Position numbers and translations under genes: made by a program. From Salvator merianae (taxonomy: Eukaryota; Chordata; Lepidosauria; Squamata; Teiidae), in the NCBI GenBank assembly GCA_003586115.2, contig QVOM02000102.1, positions 469,731-533,730 of the forward strand: 64,000 nucleotides of DNA. Reading direction: 5' to 3'. The notes beneath the pieces were generated by a model, which saw nothing but the letters and a program-made list of their open reading frames with translations, was not told the origin of the DNA and did no database searches. Each line of letters begins with the position of its first letter. Position 1 is the first letter of the stretch. Shown here one piece after another: positions 36,781-47,880 of this stretch.

Positions 36781-37094
36781 GTTCTTGCCAAAAGTTCTAA
36801 CTTTCTTATTCCTTCTTCATAAGCTTTCCTTTCCTGGAACCTTGTTATTATCTTCTCTATGTGTGCAAAGTTCCCCCTCTGCAAGTTTATCTCTTCCTCC
36901 TCTTTGTCTGTATTTTATGTTGCAGCTGATGATATATTTAACTCTTTGAACACTTTTTCCATATTTATTTTATTGCTTATTTTATACGTTTTCTTGTTTT
37001 CATGTGAAAAGCAGGTTCTGAATAGTTTCCAATATTTATGTGAAAATTAATCAGGGTTTCTCTGACAGACGCACATAATCATTTCAGAAAAATA
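36781..37094. other. T-rich unclassified DNA
   Basis: Pyrimidine-rich sequence of no recognised family. It may be the antisense of more upstream CR1 sequence. Confidence 0.3.
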
Positions 37095-38844
37095 TCTTGG
37101 GCATGGTCCCACATTGAAAATTTAATCCATATTGGAAGAGAATGAGGATTGTGTATGTGTTCCAGTCATTTCCACATTTGCATTATAACATGGACGCAAT
37201 TTGGACTTGCTCGTTCTCACACTTCATTCCTCCCATGGCGAAACCATACCTTTCTGTCTCTATTCCTCAGCAAATTCCCCTCTCTGTGCAGTCAGTGTGT
37301 GGCTGCAATCCCAATGTTCAAATCCTGACTTCACAGGGGCAGGAAAGTCAAACTCCACCCTCTGTATAACACTGCTGCCATCTCAGAACATGGATTCTTG
37401 GCTGCGTTACTGATCATTCACTGTTTGCTCCGTCTCCTCCCTCCAGCCTGTATTCACCCAAGCAGAACTTCAATTCCACATCTACCACACAATAAAGCTT
37501 CTTAAAGGGCAGATCACAATTTTGCTCCTTTGAAATCACACTTTTGCGCAATTGTGCAATTTTTGAGTAGTGTAAAAGCAGAGAGAGGTCTGCGAAAAGG
37601 GGGGAACCAGTGTGGGGGGTCCATTATTGTAATAATGAAGTTAGTGGTTAGCAAATGGACTCAGTCTTGCCTCCCCCTCCAAGACACCCACAGCGGCATG
37701 TGTCCCACTATATAGTTGTGTGGTGCCAATGGCAAAATTGATAGTGACATGGGTTATTTATTGGGGTAAGAAGACTGCACCCCCAAACAGGCGCAGCTGA
37801 GGTATACACCAACCAGCATGCACCCCCACCACCCGGCATTCTTGAAGAAAGCTGTACTGTGCTGTTTGCCCTAAAGTCGCTAAAGCACAGTGCCAGATTT
37901 ATGTAAAAGTCCTCTTATTCCCAAATAGGTGTGTTCATATAGATAACCTCTGTTCACTACATTTTGGCTTCCTCCTTCTTCAAAAATTTCTTCTAGATTT
38001 CTTGTTTTTTGCTCCTCCGTTTCACTTCTTCTTCTGACCTGTCTTCTTTCATCTTAATTCTTCAAATCCAATGATAGCAAGCTCATTCTCTAATTCTTGT
38101 AGAAAGTCAATAAGGGGTTTCACTCTACTAAACCTAGTAAATAAAATTCTGGTTTAAAAGGAGTGCTTTTAAAAGTCCTCATTTAATGAAAGGAAACGTT
38201 ATTTCCCTTGTGCATTGGCAAAGAAAAATGGAGGAAACACAGTGTCCTTGTTGCGACAGAAGAAAGGAAAATGTTTATACATTGTCCTTCTTGTGGAGAT
38301 AGAAGAGAAAAGAAGAAGTATGCATTTTGAGAGTGGACTGTGGTGCCCAGCCAGCTATAGAACAAGATGTTGTCCAAGTTAAATGAAAGATAGCTTCCAC
38401 TGTGACTTCTCTTTTGTTAAAAAATTCAAACAGTAAAAAAGAAATCAGTTTGAAAACACAAAAGGCGACAACACGGCAGAAACCAGGCAATATATGCCAG
38501 GTGCTGCTCTCTCTTCCCACATCAATTGTGACATTCTCACCCTCCTGAGTACAACGCCCACAACAAATTCTGTCATTGGACGGCAGGAAATGGGTATTTC
38601 TCTCTCTGTACACCCCCCAAAAGTACAGTCCCCTCCCAAATAGTTTACTTGCACATTCTCACATTGCAAAGTAAAATGGGCTAGCAACCTGAAATGGGCT
38701 GAGAACTGATTTAATCCAAATGCAAAGTAGTCCTGATTTTGGCAATTTAGTCCAGAAAAACTACAAAAGACAAAATCATGTTGGGTCAATAGGAACTGAA
38801 GACGGACTATAAACTGATTAAATGCTGTGTCAGAGTGCACTCTT
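37095..38844 (+). mobile_element. TIR element family 1, copy B (distinct interior), with 4-base flanks
   Basis: The element (37099-38840) is flanked by TCTT on both sides (37095-37098, 38841-38844), a candidate target duplication. The first 700 and last 350 bases match the other copies. 37795-38490 matches none of them. This private segment includes two similar cysteine-rich nucleotide units (tgtccttgttgc at 38244 and tgtccttcttgtgg at 38283) in different frames, giving CPCCDRRKE and CPSCGDRREKK. No long frame is present. Confidence 0.75.
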
Positions 38845-40036
38845 AAGCCATGTTCCGACACGGCATTTAATCAGTTTACAGGCCGTCTTCAGTTCCCGTT
38901 GGCCCAACATGATCTTGCCGTTCTGTAGTTTTTCTGGACTAAATTGGCGAAATCCGGACTACTTTGTATTTGGATTTAATGAGTTCTCAAGCCGTTCCAG
39001 ATCGCTAGCGCGCTTTACTTTGCAATGTGGGAACGGGGAAGTAGACTATTTGGGAGGGATCGTACTTTTGGGGGGGCATGCAGAGGGAGGGATCCCCATT
39101 TTGTGCCATCCAATGACAGACTTTGTGGGTGAGCAGGAAGCACAGTAGTTTCCTCTGCCTCCATTATCCCCCCCCCTCCATCACTGCCAAGGGAAAAGAA
39201 ACCATCCTCCTTTTTACTTCGCTAAGCTGTGGTCCTTTCTCTTTCTTTATCCCCCATTCGACACTGCCAGGAAGAAATTAAAGACTTCCTCCACTTCCAT
39301 CTGCTCTTTAAACAGAAAAATAAACTGCTCCTGTTTGGGGTTGCAGTCCTCTTGCCCCAACAAAGAACCCGCTCAAGATCAGTTTTGCCCTCGGCAGCTC
39401 ACAGCTACACAGGGGGGACACATGCCGCTGCGGATGTCTCGGGGGGAGATGAAGCAGAGTCCATTTGCTGGCCATGAACTGCACTATCAAGATAATAGAG
39501 CCCCCCCTACATTCCCTCCCCACGTTTCCCCTTCATCACAGACCTCTCCCTGCTTTTAAATTGCGCAATTGCGCAAAGGTGCACTTACAAGGGAGCAGAA
39601 ATCATCATCAGCCCTTTAAAAGCTTAATTGTGCGGTACACATAGTTTTAAAGTTCTGCTTGTGTAGATAGAGGCTGTAGTGGGGAGAAGGAGCAAATGGC
39701 GAATGACTAGTAACGCTGCCTAGTGAATCCATGTTCTGAGGCAGCAGTGGGGACATATGGAGAGCGGAGATTGACTTTCCCACCCCTGTGACATCAAAAT
39801 TTGAATGTTGGGACTGCAGCCAATCACTGACTGCACAGGGAGGAGAATTTGATGAGGGGTGGAGGCAGAAAAGGTACTGTTTCTCTGTGCCAAGCACGGG
39901 AAATATCAGTGTGGGAACAAGCAAGTATGAATTGAGTCCGTGTTAAAATGTAACTGTGGGAACGATCAGAAGACGAATTCAGTCCTTGTACTCTTCTGAT
40001 ACCGATTAAATTTACGATGTCTGACTGCGGCCTTAA
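38843..40036 (-). mobile_element. TIR element family 1, copy C, head-to-head with copy B
   Basis: Copy C (38847-40032) is inverted relative to copy B and flanked by TTAA on both sides (38843-38846, 40033-40036). Left end GCCATGTTCCGACACGG and right end GTCTGACTGCGGCC are the two family termini. Its interior is the type shared with copies D and E. B and C abut through TCTTAA, so C inserted at or beside the end of B, or the reverse. Confidence 0.8.
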
Positions 40037-40853
40037 TGTGCAGAGGAACTGGTGACAATAGCAGCTGGATCATGTGGCAATTTCCTGTTCTTTGTGTTAA
40101 AGGGAAGCCTAATAGATGTAAAATGAAGCTAGGCAGGGAGAAAAAATTGGGAAGACAGGTCCCTGCAGAAAACTAATTCAGTTTAAAATTAGTTTGATTT
40201 TCCAACAGTTGTGCTGCCATCAGGAATAATCCGTTCACCTCCTCCTTCCCTACAGTAGGTTGCTTGCTTGCCCATTTAATCTTTGCAATACTAAGGGCAC
40301 TGCCTGCCTCCTTTGCTCACTCCTTTGACCAGTTTCCAATTGTCTTATTCATTTCAAACATAAAATCAAACCTTCTTTCTCTCACTGGCTTAATTCTAGA
40401 CATGGGAGTGAGACATAAAGAAAGGGAGGAGTGAGTAATTTCTAGCCTTCTATACAGCCAAATAAGCATAGGAGTGGTGATCCGATCAGCTGGGAAAGTG
40501 GAGAATCTTGCTAGTGAGTTTGGAGTTGATTTCCTTCCGTCTAAGGAAGGAGGCATTCAGAAACCTTTTCCCAACTTTAATATATTTTACTGCTGATTCC
40601 CCACTGGGTCATTTTCAGCTTGTGTTGATACATTTCTTCTGTCTTTTCCTCACACACTTCTTAAACAGTTCTGAACTGTGTATGTTTCTGTGCAAGCCAG
40701 CACAGTTAATCATGTGAAAGAAACTATATTCCTCCCTCCCTTCTTCTCTTCTCTCTTCACAGGGGAATGAGAGGTAAGACTTCTGTTCAAGAGCATTTCT
40801 AACTCTACTGCTTCCTGCTAATAAGCACAACGGGAAGAGATGCCCATTCCTTA
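40037..40853. other. Unclassified intergenic DNA
   Basis: No gene or repeat family is recognised. Confidence 0.3.
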
Positions 40854-41141
40854 TGAGGCACGGTGGTGCAGAAGGCTAAAGCACTGATCTTTCTATAGGA
40901 GGATCGGAGTTCAATGCCCCTGTCTGCTGTGTAGAGGGGATGAGCACCCTCTACTGGCCTCTAGCTCCAGCCAACCTAGCTGTTCGAAAGCAAGTAATTG
41001 CAAGTAGATAAACAGGGAGCATCACATTGTGTGATGCGGAAGATAGACAGATGTAAGCCTTCGGGTGAAAAATAACCTTGTAAGCCGCTTTGAGTCAGCT
41101 TCGGCCGAGAAAAGCGGGGTATAAAAACCAAGTTCTTCTTC
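40854..41141 (+). mobile_element. Sauria-type tRNA-derived SINE, copy 1
   Basis: The tRNA-like head has an A-box-like cacggtggtgcagaaggc and a B-box-like ggatcggagttcaatgcc. The body continues to the lizard-type 3' end, cttgtaagccgctttgag then gaaaagcggggtataaaaa, and a short TTC-repeat tail. It is about 95% identical to the copy at 55541. This SINE class is limited to lepidosaurs and supports the host assignment. Confidence 0.85.
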
Positions 41142-43009
41142 TCCGGAAGGAATAGTTGGCATTCTAGTTTGGAGTGGCGTGAGCTTGAAGTTGTGGGCTT
41201 GATCCAGTTCATACTGGGTGATTTTTCCTGTGTCTACTCAAACAGGATAGCATATGGGTAGAGTGTGGATGTAGGGTGGATGTTAGAAGTGCAAAAAAGG
41301 AACACCAAAGCGGGGGGGGGCACTCCATGTTATGATAGAATTGTTTTTCTGTCTCTACTGAGCTGTGTGTATGCATTTTGTGCAAGCCAGAATAATTAAA
41401 GCACTTACTGAGGCAAGGCACTGAACAGGCTTGCCCATAAGTAAACTCTTTGGCTTATTTCCTCTTTGAGGCTTTAAGGATCCAAGCCATCTGTCTGCCT
41501 GTCTTTCCCTCTATGAAGTTCTAGAAGAAAACATACATGCTCATCTGCATAGGAACCAGTTTGTGCAGGTGCAGACTACCCCCCCCCCAACCCCTACCCC
41601 TTGTCTGGAGATCTACAGCTTGGAGAGCATGGATGGGCTTGGCTGAGCGTGTGAGGATGCAGTGGGCTACACAGACCAACATTGGCAAGGAAAAATGGAG
41701 GGCACTATACACCATCTAGAGGACTGAATACTGTCTTTGATTTCCTCCACATGTGTGTAGGCTTGATTACTGCAACCCATGCTAACTCAGGCACTTCATC
41801 TAGTTTAATGCAAAAAGGTTGATGCATTTTAAGAATTAGGTCACGTGAAAAGTCTACTGATACCGCAACACAACATGAAGGGTCGTGACTATGGACAATT
41901 CAATAGTTAATGAAAATTCAGAATACTATATCATTCATGAGACCATGATCAAACAGCTACCGGAGGGGGTGGCATCCCACTCCTAAAGCAGTGGGGCGTG
42001 TCATGTGGGGCTAGTACCACTGCACCTTCAAACTGCACTGCATGCCATTTTACAGCTGTGCAGCATGATCTATGGCTGCAAAGACAATCATATGACATGC
42101 TGACCAGCTGACTATTCTGGCCAGTTGCTCAGCAGCTATGCCGGTGATGAATGTCACATGATACCAGATGCAGCACAGCATGAAGGGAGTGCTGCCAAGG
42201 TTCTCTGACTGTATCGAATCCCACACACTCACCTCCCTATTATGCCTGCATTTCCGTGGTCAAACACACACAACAGAAATACACACACGTGACTCTCGGA
42301 TTATGCATAGATATTCCTGTTGCAATAAGAAGAATGTCTGATCATGACCAGATATTGGTTTGATATATTAAAATACTTAGAAGATAGCTTTTGTGAGTGA
42401 AGAAATGAACCTGGCCCAGATTGGCATGGAGAAATATCCAAACCTCCCCAAATGCTATCAGTTGAGTTGTAAAGTGATGGTATCCTCTTCCATTAGGTTT
42501 TGTGACATAAGGAAAAGTTTTATGAACTCAAAAGTGCATTTGTCTATACTCGTAATCTGTAGTTTGTGAAGCTAATTTTTGAGCAGATGCATACACAATA
42601 CTTATGCCATTCCATGCCTTACAAATCCTTTCAAAATACGTTTATGAAAGATGAACCAGATACAAAGTAAGGCAGGCCAACTCATTTCTAATCCAGTAGT
42701 TATGTTGGTCCATAGAGGTCTTTTGTAAAGGTGAGTTGGGCGGGGAGGTGAGGTTCCTACTGAACTGCCATTTGATTCAGTGTATATGAAAACACGGTTC
42801 AGGGAAAGTAAAGGAAGATTTCCAGCCACAGTCTTCCTTCTCTTCCACTCACTTGCCATTTCAAATGGCCACTGCTAGTGTCAAAGTCAGGATCTGGATT
42901 TGTGTGAAACTATCAAGTAGGAATGGGAAAGGGGTACCAGCTAAAATATTCTAAACACAATTGTTAAAAAAGACCTGTGTGTGTTCTTTCTATTTCAGGA
43001 TGTTTCAAA
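41142..43009. other. Unclassified intergenic DNA
   Basis: It contains C-rich and G-rich short runs (41314-41322, 41579-41588) but no recognised family. No exon is supported. Confidence 0.3.
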
Positions 43010-44080
43010 GCATGCTGGAATTCTTTGGATGCTTAAGAAAAGGCTAAAGATCACTAAGAAAAAACTAACTCCTCTGTAATGTGCAGCTACAAAAATTTCC
43101 TAGGCCATACACACAAGACAATGATGAAACCTCAAAACTTTGATTAATACTCCATATGAGCTTAGAAACTACACAATAATAGAATCTCTTGGATGTAGTA
43201 TTTTTTTTTCTATGATTGAGCCTCATAAAGTGTTCCCTAAATAACAGTTTGAAAAACGCGGATAATCTGGCAAATAACCATGAAAATGAATGCATAATGC
43301 CTTTACTAGCACTCATGATCTTTTTATCAAAAAACTCTGCATGGAATGCACTTTTATTTTCAGATGCTAATTTAACATGCCTGACAACAAGGAGCAAATG
43401 GGAATATATAAAAACATAACAATATCCTTTTGTGAGAAGCTGACTTGGATAAATACTAAAGGGTTATAAATATGGATAGTTGAATTTCTCAGTGTTCTTG
43501 TTAGATGTTCCTGCATACAATAAAGCAATTTGCAATAATAATTAGTGAACATAATGATTAAATAATCATTTTCTTCAGAACAAACACCACAGTTTCTGGA
43601 GCTGTTAAATAGACTTGTACTTGCTATGTGTATATTTGTGACTGGGTGTAAAAGGAGCATAAGGAGCAGTAAGTAAGCAATTTGGAGCATCACAAAGAGG
43701 CCTATTTAGAATATTGTCAGGTATCAGAATAGCATGCTTGGGAATTAAATCAAACTCTTTCTTTGCCAGTTCTGGTAAGCTATGTCCTTCCACAGGCATG
43801 GAATATGAGTGACAGCTGTGACTTTTTCATTCATAACATTTCAGAAATGGATTTGTTCAACAAGGAGACGTTACATTTTGCCGCAGCGCACTCTAATAAG
43901 ATAAGATATCAGTTAATATGGAAACAGCAGGAAATCAGATTAGGTGATCTCAGGGGCCTGCCCGCTAAAATGAAAATGGTCATAAAGCCTCATTGCCTCT
44001 ATTGCATGAAAAAAGTTATCTGCATTATAGTCTGTATATTAAAAACAAGATCCTCGTTTCTGGCTTGAATTTACTCTTTT
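43010..44080. other. AT-rich single-copy-like DNA, candidate conserved non-coding block
   Basis: No repeat signature is visible over about 1 kb, which is unusual in this window. Short frames occur on both strands with no motif. It holds many homeobox-type TAAT cores. Conservation has not been tested. Confidence 0.25.
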
Positions 44081-45734
44081 CATTACTGTGGCAGGGAATG
44101 AAAATGGCTTTGTGATTAATTCCACAACCACACACACAGGAAACGGTAGCAGTTTTTAAATAAAATGGATAGCTCACTTAACTTACTAAAGGATCCTCTG
44201 TAGAAGACAGGAAGTAAATTGATTTAGCAGAAGCAGGTAAATGGCTTAGAAAGTCTACAGGTGAAACTTACCTAACACTGTTGCTAGGAAAAGAATTAAG
44301 TCTAAATGTTGATACTTCTAGCCCAGTCAAAAGGTTTCAATAACAAACCAAAAGAATCACTTATTTACAGCAGACCCACTTAAAGAAACTTTTGGACAGA
44401 AAGGTACTGCCCTAGAATGAACAACTTGCCAAAATCAATTAAATAATGTCAACTAGAAGTACTTGTGGGAACTTCTAGATGGGCACTGGATGGGCTGCTC
44501 CTGGGCCAGGGGCTTCAGCTCAGGAGTGGACAGGTAGATCTGGTCTAGGTGTCCTGTCCCATACTATCTTTGAGTGCAGGGAACAAAAATTATTCATGAT
44601 CAAATTTTTTTGTCCAGGACCATTGAAAAAGGCTCTCGAAATGATCCCATAAGTTAACCATTTCTAAAGACTTGCTATTCCACTGTGCTTGAGAGCAAAA
44701 GCTAGGGCCAGTCCTATTGCACTGTCCTTCTGCACAGTAGTACCTGGAGTGAACTTGGTCTGCACCAGATTTGCTGGTTTTTCCTGCAGTGCAAATAGAG
44801 CACTGGTGGGAACAGATTCTGCCCATGCGAACAGGATGGGCACAGGATGGGCACAATGGCATGTTGTCACTGTGCTTCTAGAGTGGCCATGTAGATTCAG
44901 TCTGTGTCAACTGCCACTTTTTTCTGCAGTGTCCAAATCTAGATTGAAACCATTTTCATGGAGATCCTTTGTACTCATGCACTGGTTCACCTATTGCAAA
45001 GACAATCACTCTCTGGTACCTTAGATAATGATCTTTCCTAACAACAATAGCTAGAGAGCTAGGGACCTTTTTCAAAGAGTAAATGCATAGACTGAAGTTC
45101 AGATTTACATCTTAAATACTGTACGCAAATGATAGAGCTCTACAACCAAGTGATGTCTGCGCCCTTCTCACAATCCCATGAAATCAAATCCCAGTGAACT
45201 CAAAGTACAGTCTGCTTGTTTTTAAATCCTACTGTATAGAAGACATAAAAGTTTGATTGGCCAGTTCCAAAGAAAGGTGGCACTTTTTATTCACAATTGT
45301 AGGGAGTACACTTCAGCACAACAGGACTTTAAAAAAAAACAGCTGTCATACTTATGTCCCATTTATGACTCTTTAAATAACTGTGAAGTTCTATTTCTCT
45401 GCAGTCAGTATGTTTTTCCAGTGTCATTCCAGTATTTATGAATCTTGTTTTGCTATGTTCCAAATACAAGCCCCATAGCTGCACCAAATTATTATGATTT
45501 CACTAATTAGATAATGCTTGAAAGAGGATTAAAAGCAAAAGTGATTCCTGCCTCTATTCTAATCCCTGTTTGGAAAAAATACTAAACTTAGAAAAGTTTT
45601 ACATCTAATAATTTTACATTATGCAACATCACGAGTAGTTTCACAGTCTTTAGCTATAAATTTTAATTAGCTGTAGGAAAAAGATGTATCACATATTCCA
45701 TTTTGTTTGATCTGCGATGCATCTATAGCACATG
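44081..45734. other. Unclassified intergenic DNA
   Basis: 44460-44960 has higher GC and small internal duplications (ggatgggcaca, 44837-44858) and may be a worn DNA element. The rest is plain AT-rich DNA. Confidence 0.3.
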
Positions 45735-45771
45735 ATACCTGGCTGCAGCATTTTGTACTAGCTATAGTTTC
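45735..45771 (-). mobile_element. L2-clade LINE sliver, left part of a split element
   Basis: The string ggctgcagcattttgtact then agctatagtttct is an L2 antisense box (gccgcattttgtaccagctg type). L2 antisense sequence resumes at 47690, with the BovB-CR1 composite between. Confidence 0.5.
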
Positions 45772-47114
45772 TCCACTCCTTCATGGATCACTGCCTTGTC
45801 ATGGTGAAGTGGTTTGCACAGCTCAATGAAGCTATAATCTATGCTGTGCCAGGCCACCCAAAACAGAAAAGTCATAGAGGAGAGTTCTGACTAAAGATAA
45901 TCCGCTGGAGAAGGAAATAGCAATCCTTGCCAAGAAAATCCAGTGGTCAGTATCAAAAGGCCAAAAGATCTAACACTGGAAGAAGAGCACTGAGGAAGAG
46001 CGGAGGGTAAGCACAAATAGGTTGCAAAGAGTGAAGTGGCTGGGCCACAAAGATGCCTAGCTGCAGATGTGTCTGATGGTAAAAGGAAACTCCAATGCTA
46101 TGAAGAACAATATTGCATAAGAACTTGGCATGTAAGATCTATGAAGCAAGGTGAGCTGGATGTGGTCAAACATGAGATGGCAAGACTAAACATGGACATC
46201 CTGGGAGTCAGTGAACTGAAATGAGTGGATTTAATTTAGATGACCATTATCTCTACTGGGGGCAAGAATCCCTTAGAAGAAATGAAGTAGCTGTCACAAT
46301 AAAAGGATGAGAAAAGCAGTACTGGATTGCAATCTAAAAACGACAGAATATTTTTGTTGTAATCCAAGGCAAACTGCTCAACATTACAGTAATCTAATCT
46401 ATGCTCTAACCACTGGTACTGAAGAGGCTCAAGTTGACCAGTTCTATGAAAACCTGTAATATCTTTTAAAACTAATACCAAAAAAGATGTCACTTTCATC
46501 ATAGGGGACTGGAATGCTAAAGCAGGAAACCAAAAATAACTGGAATAGCACACAAGTTTAGGCTTAGTGTATGCAATGAAGCAGGGCAGAGACCAGAAGA
46601 GCTTCATCAAGATAACTCACTGCTTATAAGAAACACTCATTTACAATGTCCCAAAAGGCAACTCTACACATGGATCTCACCAGATGGTCAATACTGAAAT
46701 CAGATTCACTATATACTTTGCAGTCAAGTATGATGAAGCTCTATATGCAGTAAAAACAAGACTAGGAGCAAACTGTGGCTCAGATCATGAGCTTATTGCA
46801 AAATTCAGGCTTAAATTGAAGAACGTAGGGAAAACCACCAGACCTTACAGGTATGAGCTAAATAATATTCCTTACAAATATGCAGGGGAGGTGATGAATA
46901 GATTTAAAGGATTAGATCTGGTAGACAGAGTGCCTGAAGAACTGTGGACAGAGGTTTGTGACATTGTACAGGAGGCAGCAACAAAAAACATCCCAAAGAA
47001 AAAGGAGGGCAAGAAGGCAAAATAGCTGTCTAATGAAACTTCACAAATAGCTGAGGAAAGAAGGAAAGTAAATGGCAGGGGAGAAAGGGACCGACTCAAC
47101 TTAATGCAGTTTTT
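45772..47114 (+). mobile_element. BovB (RTE-clade) LINE, 5' part with endonuclease remnant
   Basis: The 5' region carries the BovB boxes atggatcactgccttgtca and gccaggccacccaaa. Broken frames then give CIRTWHVRSMKQGELDVVKH and MARLNMDILGVSELK (46100-46224), IIGDWNAKAG (about 46500), CGSDHELIAKFRLKLKNVGK (46772 onward) and DRVPEELWTEVCDIVQEA. These are the APE-type endonuclease motifs in order, including the GDWNAK and SDH catalytic blocks. Stops and frameshifts are frequent. The copy ends abruptly near 47114, before the reverse transcriptase. Confidence 0.9.
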
Positions 47115-47117
47115 CAA

Positions 47118-47632
47118 AAAAGGTGCAGAAAAGGGCAACCAGAATGACCAAGGGGCTGGAACACCTTCCTAACAAAATCAGGCTGCAACGTCTTGGCCTC
47201 TTCAGCCCTGATTATCTCTATCACAAAGCACTAGGACAAGGGGCACTCTATGAAGCTGATGGGGAAGAGAGTTATGACTGACAAGAGGAAGTATTTTTTC
47301 ACCCAGAGGGTCATGGATCTATGGAATGTACTACCAGAAGAGGTGGTGACAGCAATCACCCTGGATAGCTTTAAGAACCGATTGGACAGATTCATGAAGG
47401 TCAGGTGTATCAATGACTACTAGAATGGATGCCTAGGTACTGGCTTCAGGATGGAGAGACTGGCAGGATGCCTGCAAAGGCCATTTGCAGGGAGTTGAGA
47501 GCAGGTGAAGATTTTGCCTTTATCTTCTGCTTGAGAATGCCCAGAGGCAATTGTGGGCCACTGTGTGAGACAGGATGCTGGACTAGATGGACCGTGGCCC
47601 AATCCAGCAGGACTCCTCTTATGTTCTTACTA
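47118..47632 (+). mobile_element. CR1 LINE, 3' end (sense), joined to BovB
   Basis: Starts gcagaaaagggcaaccagaa and continues with aaggggctggaacacctt, then the text for the end of the CR1 protein (FFTQRVMDLWNVLPEEVVT-like, 47296-47350). The 3' terminus is gaatgcccagaggcaattg, then agatggaccgtggccc and ctcttatgttctta. It is the clearest sense copy of the CR1 type seen antisense at 1428, 22346 and 36181. Confidence 0.9.
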
Positions 47633-47689
47633 GTCAAGAACTGCCCAGCTAGAGAATATTTTTCTTACCAGCAATTTTTTCTGCTTCAG

Positions 47690-47880
47690 TCTTACCCACT
47701 GGTTCTCATCCAGTCCATCACAGCCTGCAAGCATTGCTCCAGCACCTCAATTGTCTCTTCAGATGTAAAGCACAATTAGAGGTGGGTATCATTTCCATAA
47801 TGTTCACACCTCACCCATGCAGCAGCTTCATATAGGTAATCTCCAGATGTGTTGAAAATATCAGCAACTTGCTGGCTGTG
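47690..47880 (-). mobile_element. L2-clade LINE fragment (antisense), right part of a split element
   Basis: The boxes cagtccatcacagcctgca and cagcagcttcatataggta are L2 antisense landmarks in the order seen at 63040-63185. Confidence 0.6.

Noticed and set aside
37095..40036. piggyBac assignment for TIR family 1 from the TTAA flanks of copy C
   Set aside because: Only copy C has TTAA on both sides. Copy B has TCTT and A, D and E have neither. The GGGC ends also differ from typical piggyBac termini.
40854..41141. tRNA gene
   Set aside because: The A- and B-box-like text belongs to a SINE head. The rest cannot fold as a tRNA and the unit recurs at 55541 with a SINE tail.
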